64,000 nt of DNA from contig NZ_QMFY01000006.1 of assembly GCF_003286915.1 (NCBI RefSeq), positions 62,001 to 126,000 of the forward strand. Reading direction: 5' to 3'. This document shows, one piece after another, positions 7,935 to 18,451 of this stretch. The stretch is from Pseudochryseolinea flava. GTDB taxonomy: Bacteria; Bacteroidota; Bacteroidia; Cytophagales; Cyclobacteriaceae. A program made the position numbers and the translations under genes. Numbering within the stretch: the first letter of the stretch is position 1; each line of letters opens with the position of its first letter. A model generated the notes under the pieces. The model was not told where the DNA came from. It made no database searches and saw only the letters and a list, made by a program, of their open reading frames with translations.

Positions 7935-9674
7935 ATGAAAGCGCTAACCAATTTAAAAGTAGGACATCGTGTTTTGATCACCTTCGTGGTCATCATCGGA
8001 TTCTACATCGGAAATATTGCGTATAACATTGTCAGTTTGAATGATATCCGCGATAATGTTACGAGCATCTATCAAAACAGGCTATTGAGCATCACAGCTT
8101 TGCTCGAAGCCGATCGAGATGGTTATCAGTCGAAGATCTCTGTGATGGAGGCGATTGCTATCGTAAACAGCAAAAAGACAAATGAAAAAGACAGTGCTGC
8201 ACTGATTGAGTTTAAAGATCTTAAAGATAACTTGGTTCAATTGCGTGAGCGTTTTGCTAAGTTCAAGGATATCTTCTTGGGAACTGGCGGGCAAAACCAT
8301 GATGCCTTTAATATTTTCGAGCATGAGTTTGCGATCGTTGAAAAGCATTCTGCTGAATTGGAGACGTTGATCCAAGATAAAAAGATTCAACCTGCTAAAG
8401 ATCTTTATTTCGGCGAGTATTCGACGCATTTTGAAAGCATGCGTAATGCAATCAATGATTTGACTGAGTTTAGTTCAACACAGACAGCCACGGAATATCA
8501 GGAGAGTATGGATAAAGCCGACGAGATCACGAAGCTTGCTTTCATTTTCTTCGGTGCAGTGCTTATCGCGTTAGTGCTCGCGGGTATCTTATTAACGAGA
8601 AGCATTGTTCGCCAATTGGGATGTGAACCATTTGAGGCCGCTGATATTGCTAAGAATCTTGCGAATGGAAACTTGCGTATCGCTTTCACAAAGAAGAAAG
8701 AGATCGGTTTGTACAAGGACTTAAAAGCGATGGTTGAAAAGCTTAGCGGTGTTATTCAAAACATTGCGATTATCTCTGATAATCTTGCCATTGCTTCAAG
8801 TCAGTTGTCATCAGGTTCTCAGCAGATTTCACAAGGTGCGAATGAGCAGGCAGCATCAGCAGAAGAAGTAGCGTCGTCCATGGAAGAGATGTCGAGCGCG
8901 ATCCAGCAGAATACTGACAACGCACAGCAAACTGAGAAGATTTCAGTGAAAGCGGCGACGGATATAGCGGAAGGTAATAAGTCTGTAGCGATGACGGTTT
9001 CGTCGATGAAGACAATCGCGGATAAGATTAAGATCATTGGTGAAATTGCACGTCAAACAAATATTCTTGCGTTGAATGCGGCGGTTGAAGCGGCACGTGC
9101 AGGTGAACACGGAAGAGGTTTCGCGGTGGTAGCTGCGGAAGTTAGAAAGCTTGCAGAAAGAAGTCACAATGCAGCTGCAGAGATTGACTCATTGTCGAAG
9201 AATAGTGTCGATGTAGCGGAGCAGTCGGGTAAATTGTTAGAGTCAATTGTTCCAGATATCCAGCGCACGTCAAACTTAGTGCAAGAGATTGCAGCGAGTT
9301 CGCAAGAACAGAGTGAATCTTCTAACCAGGTGAATAACGCACTTCAGCAGTTGAATCAGATTGTGCAGCAAAATGCGGCCAATGCTGAGGAGATGGCGAG
9401 TAGCTCGGAAGAACTTGCGGCCCAGGCTGATAGTTTGAAAGATCTCGTTTCATTCTTCAAGATTGAAGAGGAGAAGAAAGAGAAAGGTTATGATGATCAC
9501 GCGACGAAAAAGTATCAGCAATGGAATGCCACTGCACCAGCGAGCAAGATCAAGAAACTAAAAGGAGAGCATGAAAGAAGGCCGAAGCGTTCTTTCGAAT
9601 ATCAAGAGCGCGAGAACGGTATCAGCGTGACACTTGATCACAACGGAAAAGACGATGAGTTTACCTCTTATTGA
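7935..9674 (+). CDS. Transmembrane methyl-accepting chemotaxis protein
   Basis: The 579-residue receptor has an N-terminal membrane helix (about 13-34), a periplasmic region of about 160 residues that looks like a four-helix-bundle sensor (long amphipathic helices, [15 protein letters not shown]), a second membrane helix (about 197-219), a HAMP domain and a cytoplasmic signalling coiled coil. The hairpin tip reads [30 protein letters not shown], the nearly invariant CheA/CheW contact, split here as two parts around residue 385. Methylation helices are rich in Gln/Glu pairs such as SSMEEMSSA. The C-terminus has a charged tail and lacks the NWETF-type CheR tether. It is the last gene of the cheW operon, 17 bases after the barrel protein, and a terminator follows. 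Confidence 0.93.
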   Translation: MKALTNLKVGHRVLITFVVIIGFYIGNIAYNIVSLNDIRDNVTSIYQNRLLSITALLEADRDGYQSKISVMEAIAIVNSKKTNEKDSAALIEFKDLKDNLVQLRERFAKFKDIFLGTGGQNHDAFNIFEHEFAIVEKHSAELETLIQDKKIQPAKDLYFGEYSTHFESMRNAINDLTEFSSTQTATEYQESMDKADEITKLAFIFFGAVLIALVLAGILLTRSIVRQLGCEPFEAADIAKNLANGNLRIAFTKKKEIGLYKDLKAMVEKLSGVIQNIAIISDNLAIASSQLSSGSQQISQGANEQAASAEEVASSMEEMSSAIQQNTDNAQQTEKISVKAATDIAEGNKSVAMTVSSMKTIADKIKIIGEIARQTNILALNAAVEAARAGEHGRGFAVVAAEVRKLAERSHNAAAEIDSLSKNSVDVAEQSGKLLESIVPDIQRTSNLVQEIAASSQEQSESSNQVNNALQQLNQIVQQNAANAEEMASSSEELAAQADSLKDLVSFFKIEEEKKEKGYDDHATKKYQQWNATAPASKIKKLKGEHERRPKRSFEYQERENGISVTLDHNGKDDEFTSY

Positions 9675-9698
9675 TTAGAAACCTTTAACTGAGTATAG

Positions 9699-9735
9699 AG
9701 CGTTCGTTGACTTTGTTGACGAGCGCTTTTATATT
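9699..9735 (+). terminator. Terminator after the chemoreceptor
   Basis: A 13-bp stem (9699-9711 with 9715-9727, three G-U pairs) closes a TTT loop and runs into a T-rich stretch (TTTATATTTT). It lies 25 bases past the receptor stop and probably ends the cheW-to-receptor operon. Confidence 0.85.
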
Positions 9736-9960
9736 TTCACGCAAGCTGGGTGATGTTTATTGTTTTTTTGATTTTGGACTTGGTCGCTGCGCCTACATGA
9801 AGATGTAATTCTTCGGAAAAAACGAAGTTCAGGTGTCACCTTTTCTGTAACAGGCCGTATGTATACCGAAATTGAATGACAGATAGCGTTGATAATACTT
9901 TTTGATGTGCACTATTGATATAGAATCTTTTTAACAAACAACTCACATAAACTTTAATTC

Positions 9961-10710
9961 ATGAAAATCACCAAAGCACTTTTGCTTGCGGCGGCAACAA
10001 TTGTTGCGTCAGCTTGTAGCGATGACGATGATGACAAAAAATCAAGTCTCGAATCAGCTAAATTTAGTTTAGCCAATAAGAGCACCGTTGTAACGGCTCC
10101 CGCTGGATTGCAAAATTCCGATGACGAACATGCTATGCAAGCGAATGCCTGGATTCAGATGGCGAATGGTATGACGCAATATTTCGGATTTTTTGAATTT
10201 CCGGAAGGCGCGGCGAAGTCGGGTTCTAGAATTACAGCAAGTAATGCACGTGTAAAAGAGGCAGGCGATGTATTGGTATACACGTGGGAAGATGAGCAGT
10301 CAGGAATGAGCGTTGCATACCAAGTAAGCGAAACGTCTGATCGCTTTGTGTGGGAAATTTTCACAAAAGAAACTGGTGAGAATTGGTTGAAGGTAGTGCA
10401 TGCAGAAGAGAAGAAGGATCAAAGCGCCGGTTCATTCAAGGTTTTCGATACAGAAGGAGAAGATCCATCGAAAGTGGTGCTAGCCTATGAGTGGTCAACG
10501 TCGGGCGACATCTTCACGGTTGAGTTCAATGATGGAACAGATCAGAACTCTTGGACTGTTGAAGTAAATACAAAAACAGGAGCAGGAAGTGTTGTTGCCG
10601 TTGTAGATGGCGCAAAGATGTATGAAATGACATGGGATGCGGCAGGTAATGGAACATGGGCTTTCTACGAGGATGGCGAAGTATCAGACTCGGGTACTTG
10701 GGAAGCATAA
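9961..10710 (+). CDS. Predicted lipoprotein of unknown function
   Basis: The 249-residue protein has a lipoprotein signal peptide (KALLLAAATIVASAC) with the lipidated Cys at residue 19, followed by an Asp-rich stretch (SDDDDD) of the kind found after the lipobox in many Bacteroidota lipoproteins. The remainder is predicted to be mostly beta strand, with aromatic/acidic repeats (WTVEVNTKTGAG, MTWDAAGNGTWAFYEDGE), and I recognise no family. It is monocistronic: about 280 bases separate it from the chemoreceptor, and its own terminator lies 32 bases downstream. Confidence 0.75.
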   Translation: MKITKALLLAAATIVASACSDDDDDKKSSLESAKFSLANKSTVVTAPAGLQNSDDEHAMQANAWIQMANGMTQYFGFFEFPEGAAKSGSRITASNARVKEAGDVLVYTWEDEQSGMSVAYQVSETSDRFVWEIFTKETGENWLKVVHAEEKKDQSAGSFKVFDTEGEDPSKVVLAYEWSTSGDIFTVEFNDGTDQNSWTVEVNTKTGAGSVVAVVDGAKMYEMTWDAAGNGTWAFYEDGEVSDSGTWEA

Positions 10711-10742
10711 GCATAAGAATTTAGGTTGGGTTATTTAATCTG

Positions 10743-10770
10743 AAAGCGCTCTTCACGGAGCGCTTTTCTT
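10743..10770 (+). terminator. Terminator after the 9961 lipoprotein gene
   Basis: A perfect 9-bp stem (10743-10751 with 10758-10766) with a 6-base loop is followed by TTCTTTTTT. Position and shape are typical of a Rho-independent terminator. Confidence 0.88.
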
Positions 10771-11271
10771 TTTTACAGACATTGAAGCCTGTTATTAGGT
10801 CGTGGTCAAAATGTGCTGACCTGGCAAATTGTAAGGGGTAAAATCGATTTAGCAAAAAAATATTTTCAATAAAAAATCAACAAAAAAATAATGGATGCAC
10901 GGCACACGAGTCGTATTGAATTTGGGTACATGATGAGCCTTTGATGACGTAGCATGAAGCTGATGAAGTACTGTAAAATGGGTTAACATATAAATTTGTT
11001 GGTGAATTGATATCGCTCTAAATAAGCAGATTACGCAGAAAATTGGGTTATCATGACGTAGCAAATAGTAAACTCGACGTTGCAACGTGAATCATTTAAG
11101 TGCATGCATACACTTAATTTTTCGATGACGATTTTGTGAAAGAAAATGCTCAACCGTTCGTCTGATTTTTTGGATTTGCGTGTGCGCTTTGAAATCGTCT
11201 TCGCAATGCGATGTTGTTTTTAAAAATTCTTTGTCCTAAAATTGTTGAGACCTGAACGAGACTACTCAACA
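10771..11271. other. Long AT-rich intergenic region upstream of the ECF sigma gene
   Basis: I see no gene here. The stretch around 10850-10890 is very A-rich. A motif ATGACGTAGCA occurs at about 10943 and again at about 11053 as direct near-copies, which could be a regulatory site, but I recognise no factor. The promoter of the sigma factor gene should lie in the right-hand part. Confidence 0.4.
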
Positions 11272-11847
11272 ATGTTCGTGAATACAACCAATGAAGAAGA
11301 AATTCTGAAGGCTCTTCGCAATGGTGATGAGGAGGCTTTCTTGAAGATCTATGAAACCTATTGGTATCATGTCTTCATGATCGCGTACAAGCGTCTTGGT
11401 AAAAAAGAAATTGCGCAAGAACTCACACAAGATCTCTTCTTGAAATTGTGGGAGAAGCGCGAAGCATTAAGGCCACAGAAAATTGGTAACTATCTCTCGG
11501 TATCAATTAAGAATTCTGTAATCGATCATATCAACGCAGGTCTTGTCGCCAACAAGTATGTTGACTTCTACAAATCGTATGCTGAACAAAGTTCTTCGGC
11601 AACGCAGCAGGTTGTTGAATTTGATGATCTCACTGAGGCCATCGAAAAAGGTCTTTTAAAATTGCCGGTAAAAACGCAAGAAGTATTTAAGCTAAGTCGA
11701 TTGGATCGTTGGAGTTCCGAAAAGATTGCGCGTCATCTGAATCTCTCCGAGAAAACCGTTGGTTATCATCTTACCAAGTCCTTGAAGTTTATGCGGACTT
11801 ATCTTCGCGAGTATCTCTTGATGTTTCTCGCTGCGTTCTTTTTGTAA
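11272..11847 (+). CDS. ECF-type RNA polymerase sigma factor
   Basis: The protein (191 residues from the ATG at 11272; the frame extends to a TTG at 11242) has sigma region 2 (FLKIYETYWYHVFMIAYKRL, AQELTQDLFLKLWEKRE) and region 4 with its helix-turn-helix (SSEKIARHLNLSEKTVGYHLTKSL). There is no region 1 or 3, as usual for extracytoplasmic-function factors. The C-terminal LLMFLAAFF tail is hydrophobic, a feature seen in Bacteroidota factors of this group. The adjacent FecR-type anti-sigma, SusC and SusD genes make it the regulator of that uptake system: substrate binding at SusC is expected to release it through FecR. Confidence 0.92.
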   Translation: MFVNTTNEEEILKALRNGDEEAFLKIYETYWYHVFMIAYKRLGKKEIAQELTQDLFLKLWEKREALRPQKIGNYLSVSIKNSVIDHINAGLVANKYVDFYKSYAEQSSSATQQVVEFDDLTEAIEKGLLKLPVKTQEVFKLSRLDRWSSEKIARHLNLSEKTVGYHLTKSLKFMRTYLREYLLMFLAAFFL

Positions 11848-11926
11848 GAAAAAATCAAAACTCATTTGAGGATTTAATCCTGGATCACCGTCATCTGTAT
11901 AACCCATCAGTGTGAAGGGTTGACCT

Positions 11927-12946
11927 ATGACTAAAGAAGAATTTCAGGACCTCCTGCAACGATATACGGCCGGGCAATGCTCAGAAGCAGAAAGACGCGA
12001 GGTTGACCGATGGTTCGCCAATGTGTCGGACGAAGACATCGATCTCGACGCTTCTGAAAAGCAAGATATTCATGATCATATCTTAGCCGAAATCCAGTAT
12101 GCGCTTCCTTCTGGAAGAAAGAGAATCAAGCCGAATTCTTTTACATTGTTAAAAGTTGCCGCCAGTGTTTTGGCAACTGTTCTCGTAACATATTTAATAT
12201 TTCATCGCTCGTGGTCGTCGTCGACAGATCAGGTTGCTTATGACCCGATGGATACAGACGAAGAACACCTTCATCATCTCAACACGACGACCGATGTTGT
12301 GTTAATGAAGCTTCCGGATTCAAGTACGGTGGCGCTCAATCCCAACGCAGAAATTTCCTATGCACGTGAATGGCACGGTAACAAACGCGAGGTTCGGCTT
12401 GTTGGCGAAGCGTTTTTTAATGTCGTGAAAGATAGCCAAAGACCATTTTATGTGTATGGCGGAGACATTGTAACGAAAGTATTGGGGACAAGCTTTTCGG
12501 TGAATGCAGCCAAGGACGCTAAAAGTATTAAAGTCGCCGTGCGAACAGGGAAGGTGTCAGTGTATGAAGATAAAGAGCCTGTTAAGAGCAAAGTGTCCAG
12601 TAGTCATGGCGTGGTGTTAACACCCAACGAGGAAGTAGAGTTTTTTGTCGACAACCGTCATTGGGTTACGAGTTTGGTGGAGCAGCCCAAGCCGTCGCCA
12701 GGGGTGAATAAGTCTGAAGAATTTGTTTTTAGTAACACAACAATGGATCAGATTATCGAACGCGTCGAAAAGAGTTATGCTATCGATGTAATCGTGGATA
12801 GTGACTCGATTCATGCGTGCACATTTACGGGCGATGTTTCCGCAATGGAACTTTACGATATGCTGAATGTCATTTGTAAGACAACAGGCAATAGCTATGA
12901 GGTAAAAGGGACGAAAATCCTGATTACCGGCAAAGGATGTGACTAA
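11927..12946 (+). CDS. FecR-family anti-sigma factor
   Basis: The 339-residue inner-membrane protein has a cytoplasmic N-terminus that would bind the sigma factor, one membrane helix (about 73-92) and a periplasmic part. The periplasmic region contains the FecR core (MKLPDSSTVALNPNAEISYAREW, RPFYVYGGDIVTKVLGTSFSV) and a C-terminal DUF4974/STN-like domain (FVFSNTTMDQIIERVEKSYAIDV) that resembles the N-terminal signalling domain of the SusC partner. It begins 79 bases after the sigma gene. By analogy with FecI-FecR-FecA it relays signal from the SusC-like receptor at 13124. Confidence 0.92.
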   Translation: MTKEEFQDLLQRYTAGQCSEAERREVDRWFANVSDEDIDLDASEKQDIHDHILAEIQYALPSGRKRIKPNSFTLLKVAASVLATVLVTYLIFHRSWSSSTDQVAYDPMDTDEEHLHHLNTTTDVVLMKLPDSSTVALNPNAEISYAREWHGNKREVRLVGEAFFNVVKDSQRPFYVYGGDIVTKVLGTSFSVNAAKDAKSIKVAVRTGKVSVYEDKEPVKSKVSSSHGVVLTPNEEVEFFVDNRHWVTSLVEQPKPSPGVNKSEEFVFSNTTMDQIIERVEKSYAIDVIVDSDSIHACTFTGDVSAMELYDMLNVICKTTGNSYEVKGTKILITGKGCD

Positions 12947-13018
12947 CCGATTTTAATTTATATATCAATCAACCCAAACCCTGCTGACTATGAATAGAAC
13001 AATTACTTGAAAAAATAA

Positions 13019-13044
13019 GGCCGGCAATATTGCTACTGCCGACC
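13019..13044 (+). promoter_or_regulatory. Hairpin in the fecR-susC leader
   Basis: GGCCGGCA (13019-13026) pairs with TGCCGACC (13037-13044) around a 10-base loop, with one C-A mismatch. It has no T run, so it is not a simple terminator. It lies in the 177-base gap in front of the susC-like gene and could be an RNA element in its leader. Confidence 0.35.
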
Positions 13045-13123
13045 TGTATGCTTTGGAGATCCTGCAAGATGTCCAAAGTGTCTTGTTAATAATATCCACT
13101 CACTAACAAAACTTTATCAAGTT

Positions 13124-16100
13124 ATGAAAAAACTGCCTTGGCTGCAAAGCTATGATTTAATGCTATTCATCATGAAGATCTCGGTTATTCAGTTCGTTAT
13201 CGCCGCTGTTGTTAGTACCGTTGCATTTTGCGGTACTACCAATGGACAGGGCATCCTCGATACTGAGGTGACGATCAATATCGAGAACATTCAGTTGAAG
13301 AATGCATTGAGCAAACTTGAGAAACTGGCGGGGACGAAATTCGCGTATAGTCCCAGTATCGTTCGCGATCTCGAAAAAGTTACCGTAACAGCACATCATG
13401 AAAAACTTGGCGACTTACTAAGTAATCTTCTCACACCGAGAGGGATTTCTTATCAAGTAATTGCCGACAGAATTTCGCTTTACAGAACGCCCACGAACGA
13501 CATTGCGGAAGCCAGTGTGAACGCGGAAAGAATTCCCATCATGTTAATTGATGTTACTGGTACCGTTATCGACGATACAGGATCGCCATTACCAGGTGTA
13601 AACGTTCTCATTAAAGGTACCACGCGTGGCACAACCACTGATTCAGATGGAAAATTTGTGATCAATGTAGATAGCGAAAATGATGTGTTGGTATTTTCTT
13701 TCATCGGATATGAAATGAAAGAAGTCGTTGTCGGTAAACAAACTGATATCAGTGTAACCCTTGCATCCGACATCACATCACTTGAAGAGATTGTTGTTGT
13801 TGGTTACGGTACACAAAAGAAATCAGACCTTACGGGTGCAGTAGGTACAGTGAAGACTGAAGAAATTCAGGAGCGCCAGGCGCCTTCAGTATCGCAAGCA
13901 CTTGCGGGACGCGTATCGGGTGTAAATGTAAGCGTAAACTCCGGTAGACCTGGTGGACAATCAAGCATTCGTATTCGCGGATTTAGCTCTATCAGTACGT
14001 CGAACAATCCATTGTATGTAATCGACGGTGTGATCATGCCGGTTGGAACGCAAACGGATGGTAACTATAATTTGAACAACGCGATCGATAACATCAATCC
14101 ATCTGATATAGCTTCGGTTGAGATTTTGAAAGATGCTTCATCAACGGCGATCTATGGTGCGCGTGGTGCGAACGGTGTTGTGATCATTACGACGAAGAGA
14201 GGAAGTACCGGTGGAGGTCGTATCACTTACAATATGCAGTTAAGTGTGCCTACGCTTGGGCCAAATCCAAATCGTGTAAAACCTTTGAATGCTAAAGAAT
14301 ATCTTGAGATCGAGCAACTCGGTTGGGATAATATGAAGATTTACGATCCACTTGGATGGAACGAAGGTGGAAATCCGAATCAACCCGATGCTGGTGACTC
14401 CCACGATTTTTCTGGTGCGCGTCAAGATCCGCAAATTGTTCGCCCGCGTTTTTATCAATCAGTTGCTGGTAACTGGGCATTATTCGATGACAATGGTAAT
14501 CCACTCTATGACACAGATTGGATGAAAGAGTCTACGCAAAGCAAACTTTCGCAGAACCATCAATTGTCTTTAACGGGCGGTAACAAAGAAAATAGCTACG
14601 GAGTTTATCTCGGTTACAGGGATGATAATGGTCTTTTGCTAACATCTTACTTGAAGCGTTATTCTGCCAGATTTGTCATGGATTCTGAAATTAAGCCATG
14701 GCTTAGAATTGGTGGATCGATCAGCTACAATAAACAGAAAGAAAATATTGTTGATACTGGAACAGGTGGACTGAACGTACCCCGTATGATTGTGGAAGCA
14801 CTTCCGATCTTGCCAGTGAAGTATCCGAATGGGATCTATTCGCACAATAAAAACTATACGCAGAATTCAGCTGGACTCGTCGGGAATACGTCAATTGAGG
14901 GCGGACAAAATCCTGTAGACCAGCTATTGAAAAATACGTACTTGCTCAATGTTCAAAATTTATTGAGCACCGTGTATGCTAATGTTAAATTGACGGAAGG
15001 TCTTGAATTTCGGTCTATCATAGGTGCCAACGTCATGACACGTTTACGTCAGCGTTACAATGGACAACCCGCCGTTGAGACTGCGAACTTCGTTAACCCG
15101 GTAAACTCACGCGGTACAGCGAGATTGAATGAGGATCAAGAGGTATTCTGGTCATTCGAAAATTACCTCACGTATACAAAACGGTTCAATGACATTCATT
15201 CCATCACTGCAGTAGTCGGTCAATCGGCGCAAGAGACGGAAATATTCTCGTTCAACGAAAGTGCTCGTAACTTTATAACCGATCACTTTCAGTATAACAA
15301 CATCGGTTCAGCCGCAGATTTTTTAGTGGATTCGCCACCGATTAGTTCAAACGCGGCAAGGTTTGCATTCAACTCGTATTTTGGGAGGATCAATTACAGT
15401 CTGAAAGATAAATACTTACTTACCATAAGCGGTCGTGCCGATGGATCGTCAAAGTTCGGATCGGATAACAAATACGCATTCTTCCCATCAGGTGCATTGG
15501 CTTGGAGAGTGTCTGAAGAAGATTTCTTGAAAGACAATTCCGTTGTTTCAAATTTGAAACTTCGTACAAGCTATGGTGTAACGGGGAATTCGGAGATCGC
15601 AACATATTCTGCACTACCAGCATTACGCACTGTGACAAACGTGTTTAATAACGGCCGCGCTATTGGCGTTGCGAATAATCGCCTTGGAAATCCGGATTTG
15701 AAATGGGAGCGGACAGCGCAAACAGATGTTGGTGTTGAAGTAGGCCTGTTCCAAAATCGTATCTCTATCGAAGCAGATGTTTACTATCGTAAAACAACGG
15801 ACATGCTATTGGCAGCACCACTTCCGGTTACATCAGGTTATGCGACCATCACACGCAACGTAGGAAGTATGGAAAATAAAGGGTTAGAAATTGCTGTTAC
15901 TTCGGAAAATTTAACCGCAGGTGAATTAGCGTGGACAACGACATTTAATATTTCGTTCAACAGAAATAAAGTGTTGAAGCTTGCGAACCCTGCGCCAATC
16001 TTTGGTGTGGGTAATCCCAACTTTACAAACCAAACTGGTGTGATCATGGAAGGTCAGCCCGTCGGTTCTTTCTGGGGACTGAACCGATTAGGAACCTGGA

Positions 16101-16738
16101 GTACTGCAGAAGCGGAAGAAGCTGCCAAATACAGCTACGGTACCAACAGGCCGTTGAAGCCAGGTGATATCAAGTATTTGGATGTTGACGGCAATTACCA
16201 AATCAATGACAACGACCGTATGATCATCGGTAATGGTAATCCGGATTTTTATGGAACATTGATCAACAACTTCCGCTATAAAGGATTTGATCTTTTGATT
16301 GATATTCAATTCAATTACGGAAACGATGTGTTGAACATGACGAAACACTCTGGTGAAGATCGTACTGGTCTCGCAAATAGCTACAGAACTGTTTTGAATG
16401 CGTGGACAGAAACAAATCAAAACACGCCGATTGCTGCCGTTCGCGATTCAAAAGCTGGATATACTTCCATGGTTGACACACATTGGGTGGAAGATGGATC
16501 GTTTATCCGTGGACGTAACATCATGCTGGGATACAACTTCCCTGGCAGTGTGGTTGAGCGCGTTGGCTTAAGCAAGGCACGTGTATATGTGTCGGCCCAA
16601 AATTTCTTCCTCTCGACTAAATACAGCGGTAACGATCCAGAAGTAAACACGTATCCGAATCCGTTTTCTCAAGGTCAAACGTTCTTTGACTATCCTAAGC
16701 CAACACTTTACATGTTTGGTGTAAGCCTCGGATTATAG
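13124..16738 (+). CDS. SusC/RagA-family TonB-dependent outer-membrane transporter with STN domain
   Basis: The 1,204-residue protein has a signal region, an N-terminal STN signalling domain (about 50-125, matching the FecR system upstream), a carboxypeptidase-regulatory-like beta domain (GTVIDDTGSPLPGVNVLIKG), the SusC hallmark IVVVGYGTQKKSDLTGAVG, a plug domain (IRIRGFSSIS, NPLYVIDGVI, ILKDASSTAIYGARGANGVV) and a large 22-strand barrel ending in an aromatic strand (YMFGVSLGL). It imports an oligomeric nutrient, probably a glycan or peptide, using TonB energy, together with the SusD-like lipoprotein 13 bases downstream. No glycoside hydrolase gene is nearby, so the substrate cannot be named. 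Confidence 0.96.
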   Translation: MKKLPWLQSYDLMLFIMKISVIQFVIAAVVSTVAFCGTTNGQGILDTEVTINIENIQLKNALSKLEKLAGTKFAYSPSIVRDLEKVTVTAHHEKLGDLLSNLLTPRGISYQVIADRISLYRTPTNDIAEASVNAERIPIMLIDVTGTVIDDTGSPLPGVNVLIKGTTRGTTTDSDGKFVINVDSENDVLVFSFIGYEMKEVVVGKQTDISVTLASDITSLEEIVVVGYGTQKKSDLTGAVGTVKTEEIQERQAPSVSQALAGRVSGVNVSVNSGRPGGQSSIRIRGFSSISTSNNPLYVIDGVIMPVGTQTDGNYNLNNAIDNINPSDIASVEILKDASSTAIYGARGANGVVIITTKRGSTGGGRITYNMQLSVPTLGPNPNRVKPLNAKEYLEIEQLGWDNMKIYDPLGWNEGGNPNQPDAGDSHDFSGARQDPQIVRPRFYQSVAGNWALFDDNGNPLYDTDWMKESTQSKLSQNHQLSLTGGNKENSYGVYLGYRDDNGLLLTSYLKRYSARFVMDSEIKPWLRIGGSISYNKQKENIVDTGTGGLNVPRMIVEALPILPVKYPNGIYSHNKNYTQNSAGLVGNTSIEGGQNPVDQLLKNTYLLNVQNLLSTVYANVKLTEGLEFRSIIGANVMTRLRQRYNGQPAVETANFVNPVNSRGTARLNEDQEVFWSFENYLTYTKRFNDIHSITAVVGQSAQETEIFSFNESARNFITDHFQYNNIGSAADFLVDSPPISSNAARFAFNSYFGRINYSLKDKYLLTISGRADGSSKFGSDNKYAFFPSGALAWRVSEEDFLKDNSVVSNLKLRTSYGVTGNSEIATYSALPALRTVTNVFNNGRAIGVANNRLGNPDLKWERTAQTDVGVEVGLFQNRISIEADVYYRKTTDMLLAAPLPVTSGYATITRNVGSMENKGLEIAVTSENLTAGELAWTTTFNISFNRNKVLKLANPAPIFGVGNPNFTNQTGVIMEGQPVGSFWGLNRLGTWSTAEAEEAAKYSYGTNRPLKPGDIKYLDVDGNYQINDNDRMIIGNGNPDFYGTLINNFRYKGFDLLIDIQFNYGNDVLNMTKHSGEDRTGLANSYRTVLNAWTETNQNTPIAAVRDSKAGYTSMVDTHWVEDGSFIRGRNIMLGYNFPGSVVERVGLSKARVYVSAQNFFLSTKYSGNDPEVNTYPNPFSQGQTFFDYPKPTLYMFGVSLGL

Positions 16739-16751
16739 TATTTAATTTTAA

Positions 16752-18326
16752 ATGACTAAGAAGATGAAATTCAACATACATAAAATATTTGCTTTGTTCT
16801 TGTCAGGCGCTTTAATGGTGGGATCAGGATGTTCGGGTTTCCTCGATGAAGAAGATCCATCGAACATCGAGCCTGAGACTTTCTTTACGTTCCCTGAACA
16901 CGCCGAACTTGCCGTGCACGGTATCTATGAAAACTTGCGTTTTCACAGTGGTGGCGCGGGAATCTTCGTGTCGAACTTTCAGATGCTGGATGCCTTAAGT
17001 GGAACAGCTGAAACTGAAACAGGGCAGAACTCTGACCTTAACAACTTATACACGTTTGAGCACACTGGTGATAACTTGTTATTGTCGCAGTGGTGGAGAG
17101 AGTTGTACGAAGGCATTGGCAATGCGAATCTTGCCATTACAAAAATTCCTACGATTCCCAATATCAAGCCAGAGCTTCAGATAAAGTGGGTAGGGCACGC
17201 TAAGTTTTTACGTGCACTTCATTATTTCTGGCTTGTGCAACTTTGGGGTGATGTTCCGCTGATGACGCAACCAGTAACAAGTTACCTCGATCCGTTGGTT
17301 ACGCCATCTCGTGCTTCTAAAGAAAGTGTTTACGACCTCATCGTTGCCGATCTTAAAGATGCTGAAGCTGCCGAGTTCCCATGGGTGGATGCAAGTGGAC
17401 TTGCATCGCGTGCCGCAGTGAAGTCGCTGCTTGCAAAAGTATATCTCGTGATGGCAGGAGAACCGATGAATAAAGATGGTTACTACCAACTTGCAGCGGA
17501 CAAAGCAAAAGAAGTGATCGACTATGCTGCCGCGAATACAAGTATCGATAAGGGGATCGGCTTGTTTGCAACATTGGATCTAATTCGTACACCTGCAAAT
17601 GAAAATAAATTTGAACACATCTTTAGTATTCAATATGCCGCGGGTATCGCTAACGCAGGCTACCAAGATAAGTATCTTCCGAACAACACAAACGTGACGG
17701 CTAGCGGTGAGGTTGGAACGACCGTGCCCAAAGAAATTTTCCTCGACAGCTATGAAGCCGGTGACAAACGTATTGAAGAGAAGGGATACTATTTTCAGAA
17801 GTATTTTGACAATGGTGGCACGGGTAGCGAAATCGATTTTAATAAGAAGTATATCTATAAACATTTCGATTTGCCCGCGAATGGTGCTCCCGGAGCTGCG
17901 GGGACAGGTAACTCTGGTCTTAACTATCCGCTTATTCGTTACGCCGAGGTTTTACTCATCTATGCTGAAGCTCAAAATGAAGCAGGTGCATTGACAGCAG
18001 ATGCTTATAACGCACTTGCTGCCGTGCGCACACGTGCAGGGCTTACAACGCCTGATATCGGTACTTTCACGCAAGAAAGCTTTAAAGAGGCTGTGTTGAG
18101 AGAGCGTTGGCATGAACTTGCATTTGAAAATTTAACCTGGTTCGACATGATTCGTTTGCAGCTTGTATACGACGCCGAAAATGATGAGTTCGATCCATTT
18201 GTAGGATCGGTGATCGTGGTATCAGGAAAGCCGCACACACTTGAGCAAAAACATCTCTTGCTTCCGCTACCGGCAGCAGACTTCAGAAATAATGAAAACT
18301 TAAGACCAAACAACCCTGGATGGTAA
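16752..18326 (+). CDS. SusD/RagB-family nutrient-binding outer-membrane lipoprotein
   Basis: The 524-residue protein has a lipoprotein signal (FALFLSGALMVGSGC, Cys at about 27) and the SusD fold: an N-terminal segment (SGFLDEEDPSNIEPETFF), TPR-like helices (HAKFLRALHYFWLVQLWGDVPL), YPLIRYAEVLLIYAEA in the middle and the C-terminal ERWHELAFENLTWFDMIRL block. It sits as a lid on the SusC barrel and captures substrate at the cell surface. It follows the susC-like gene by 13 bases and is the last gene of the operon, which ends at the terminator at 18417. Confidence 0.96.
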   Translation: MTKKMKFNIHKIFALFLSGALMVGSGCSGFLDEEDPSNIEPETFFTFPEHAELAVHGIYENLRFHSGGAGIFVSNFQMLDALSGTAETETGQNSDLNNLYTFEHTGDNLLLSQWWRELYEGIGNANLAITKIPTIPNIKPELQIKWVGHAKFLRALHYFWLVQLWGDVPLMTQPVTSYLDPLVTPSRASKESVYDLIVADLKDAEAAEFPWVDASGLASRAAVKSLLAKVYLVMAGEPMNKDGYYQLAADKAKEVIDYAAANTSIDKGIGLFATLDLIRTPANENKFEHIFSIQYAAGIANAGYQDKYLPNNTNVTASGEVGTTVPKEIFLDSYEAGDKRIEEKGYYFQKYFDNGGTGSEIDFNKKYIYKHFDLPANGAPGAAGTGNSGLNYPLIRYAEVLLIYAEAQNEAGALTADAYNALAAVRTRAGLTTPDIGTFTQESFKEAVLRERWHELAFENLTWFDMIRLQLVYDAENDEFDPFVGSVIVVSGKPHTLEQKHLLLPLPAADFRNNENLRPNNPGW

Positions 18327-18416
18327 ATTAAGATTTGTCGAGTGAATGGATGTAAAAGTCCATTCATTCCACGAGTCCTAATTATAGCGTTGTTCATAAT
18401 TGGGGTGAATTGGGAC

Positions 18417-18451
18417 GAAGGGGTTAGTGGAGACTAATCCCTTCTTTTTTT
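18417..18451 (+). terminator. Terminator of the susC-susD operon
   Basis: A 12-bp stem (18417-18428 with 18433-18444, one G-U pair) closes a GGAG loop and is followed by seven T residues. It lies 91 bases past the susD-like stop. Confidence 0.9.
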
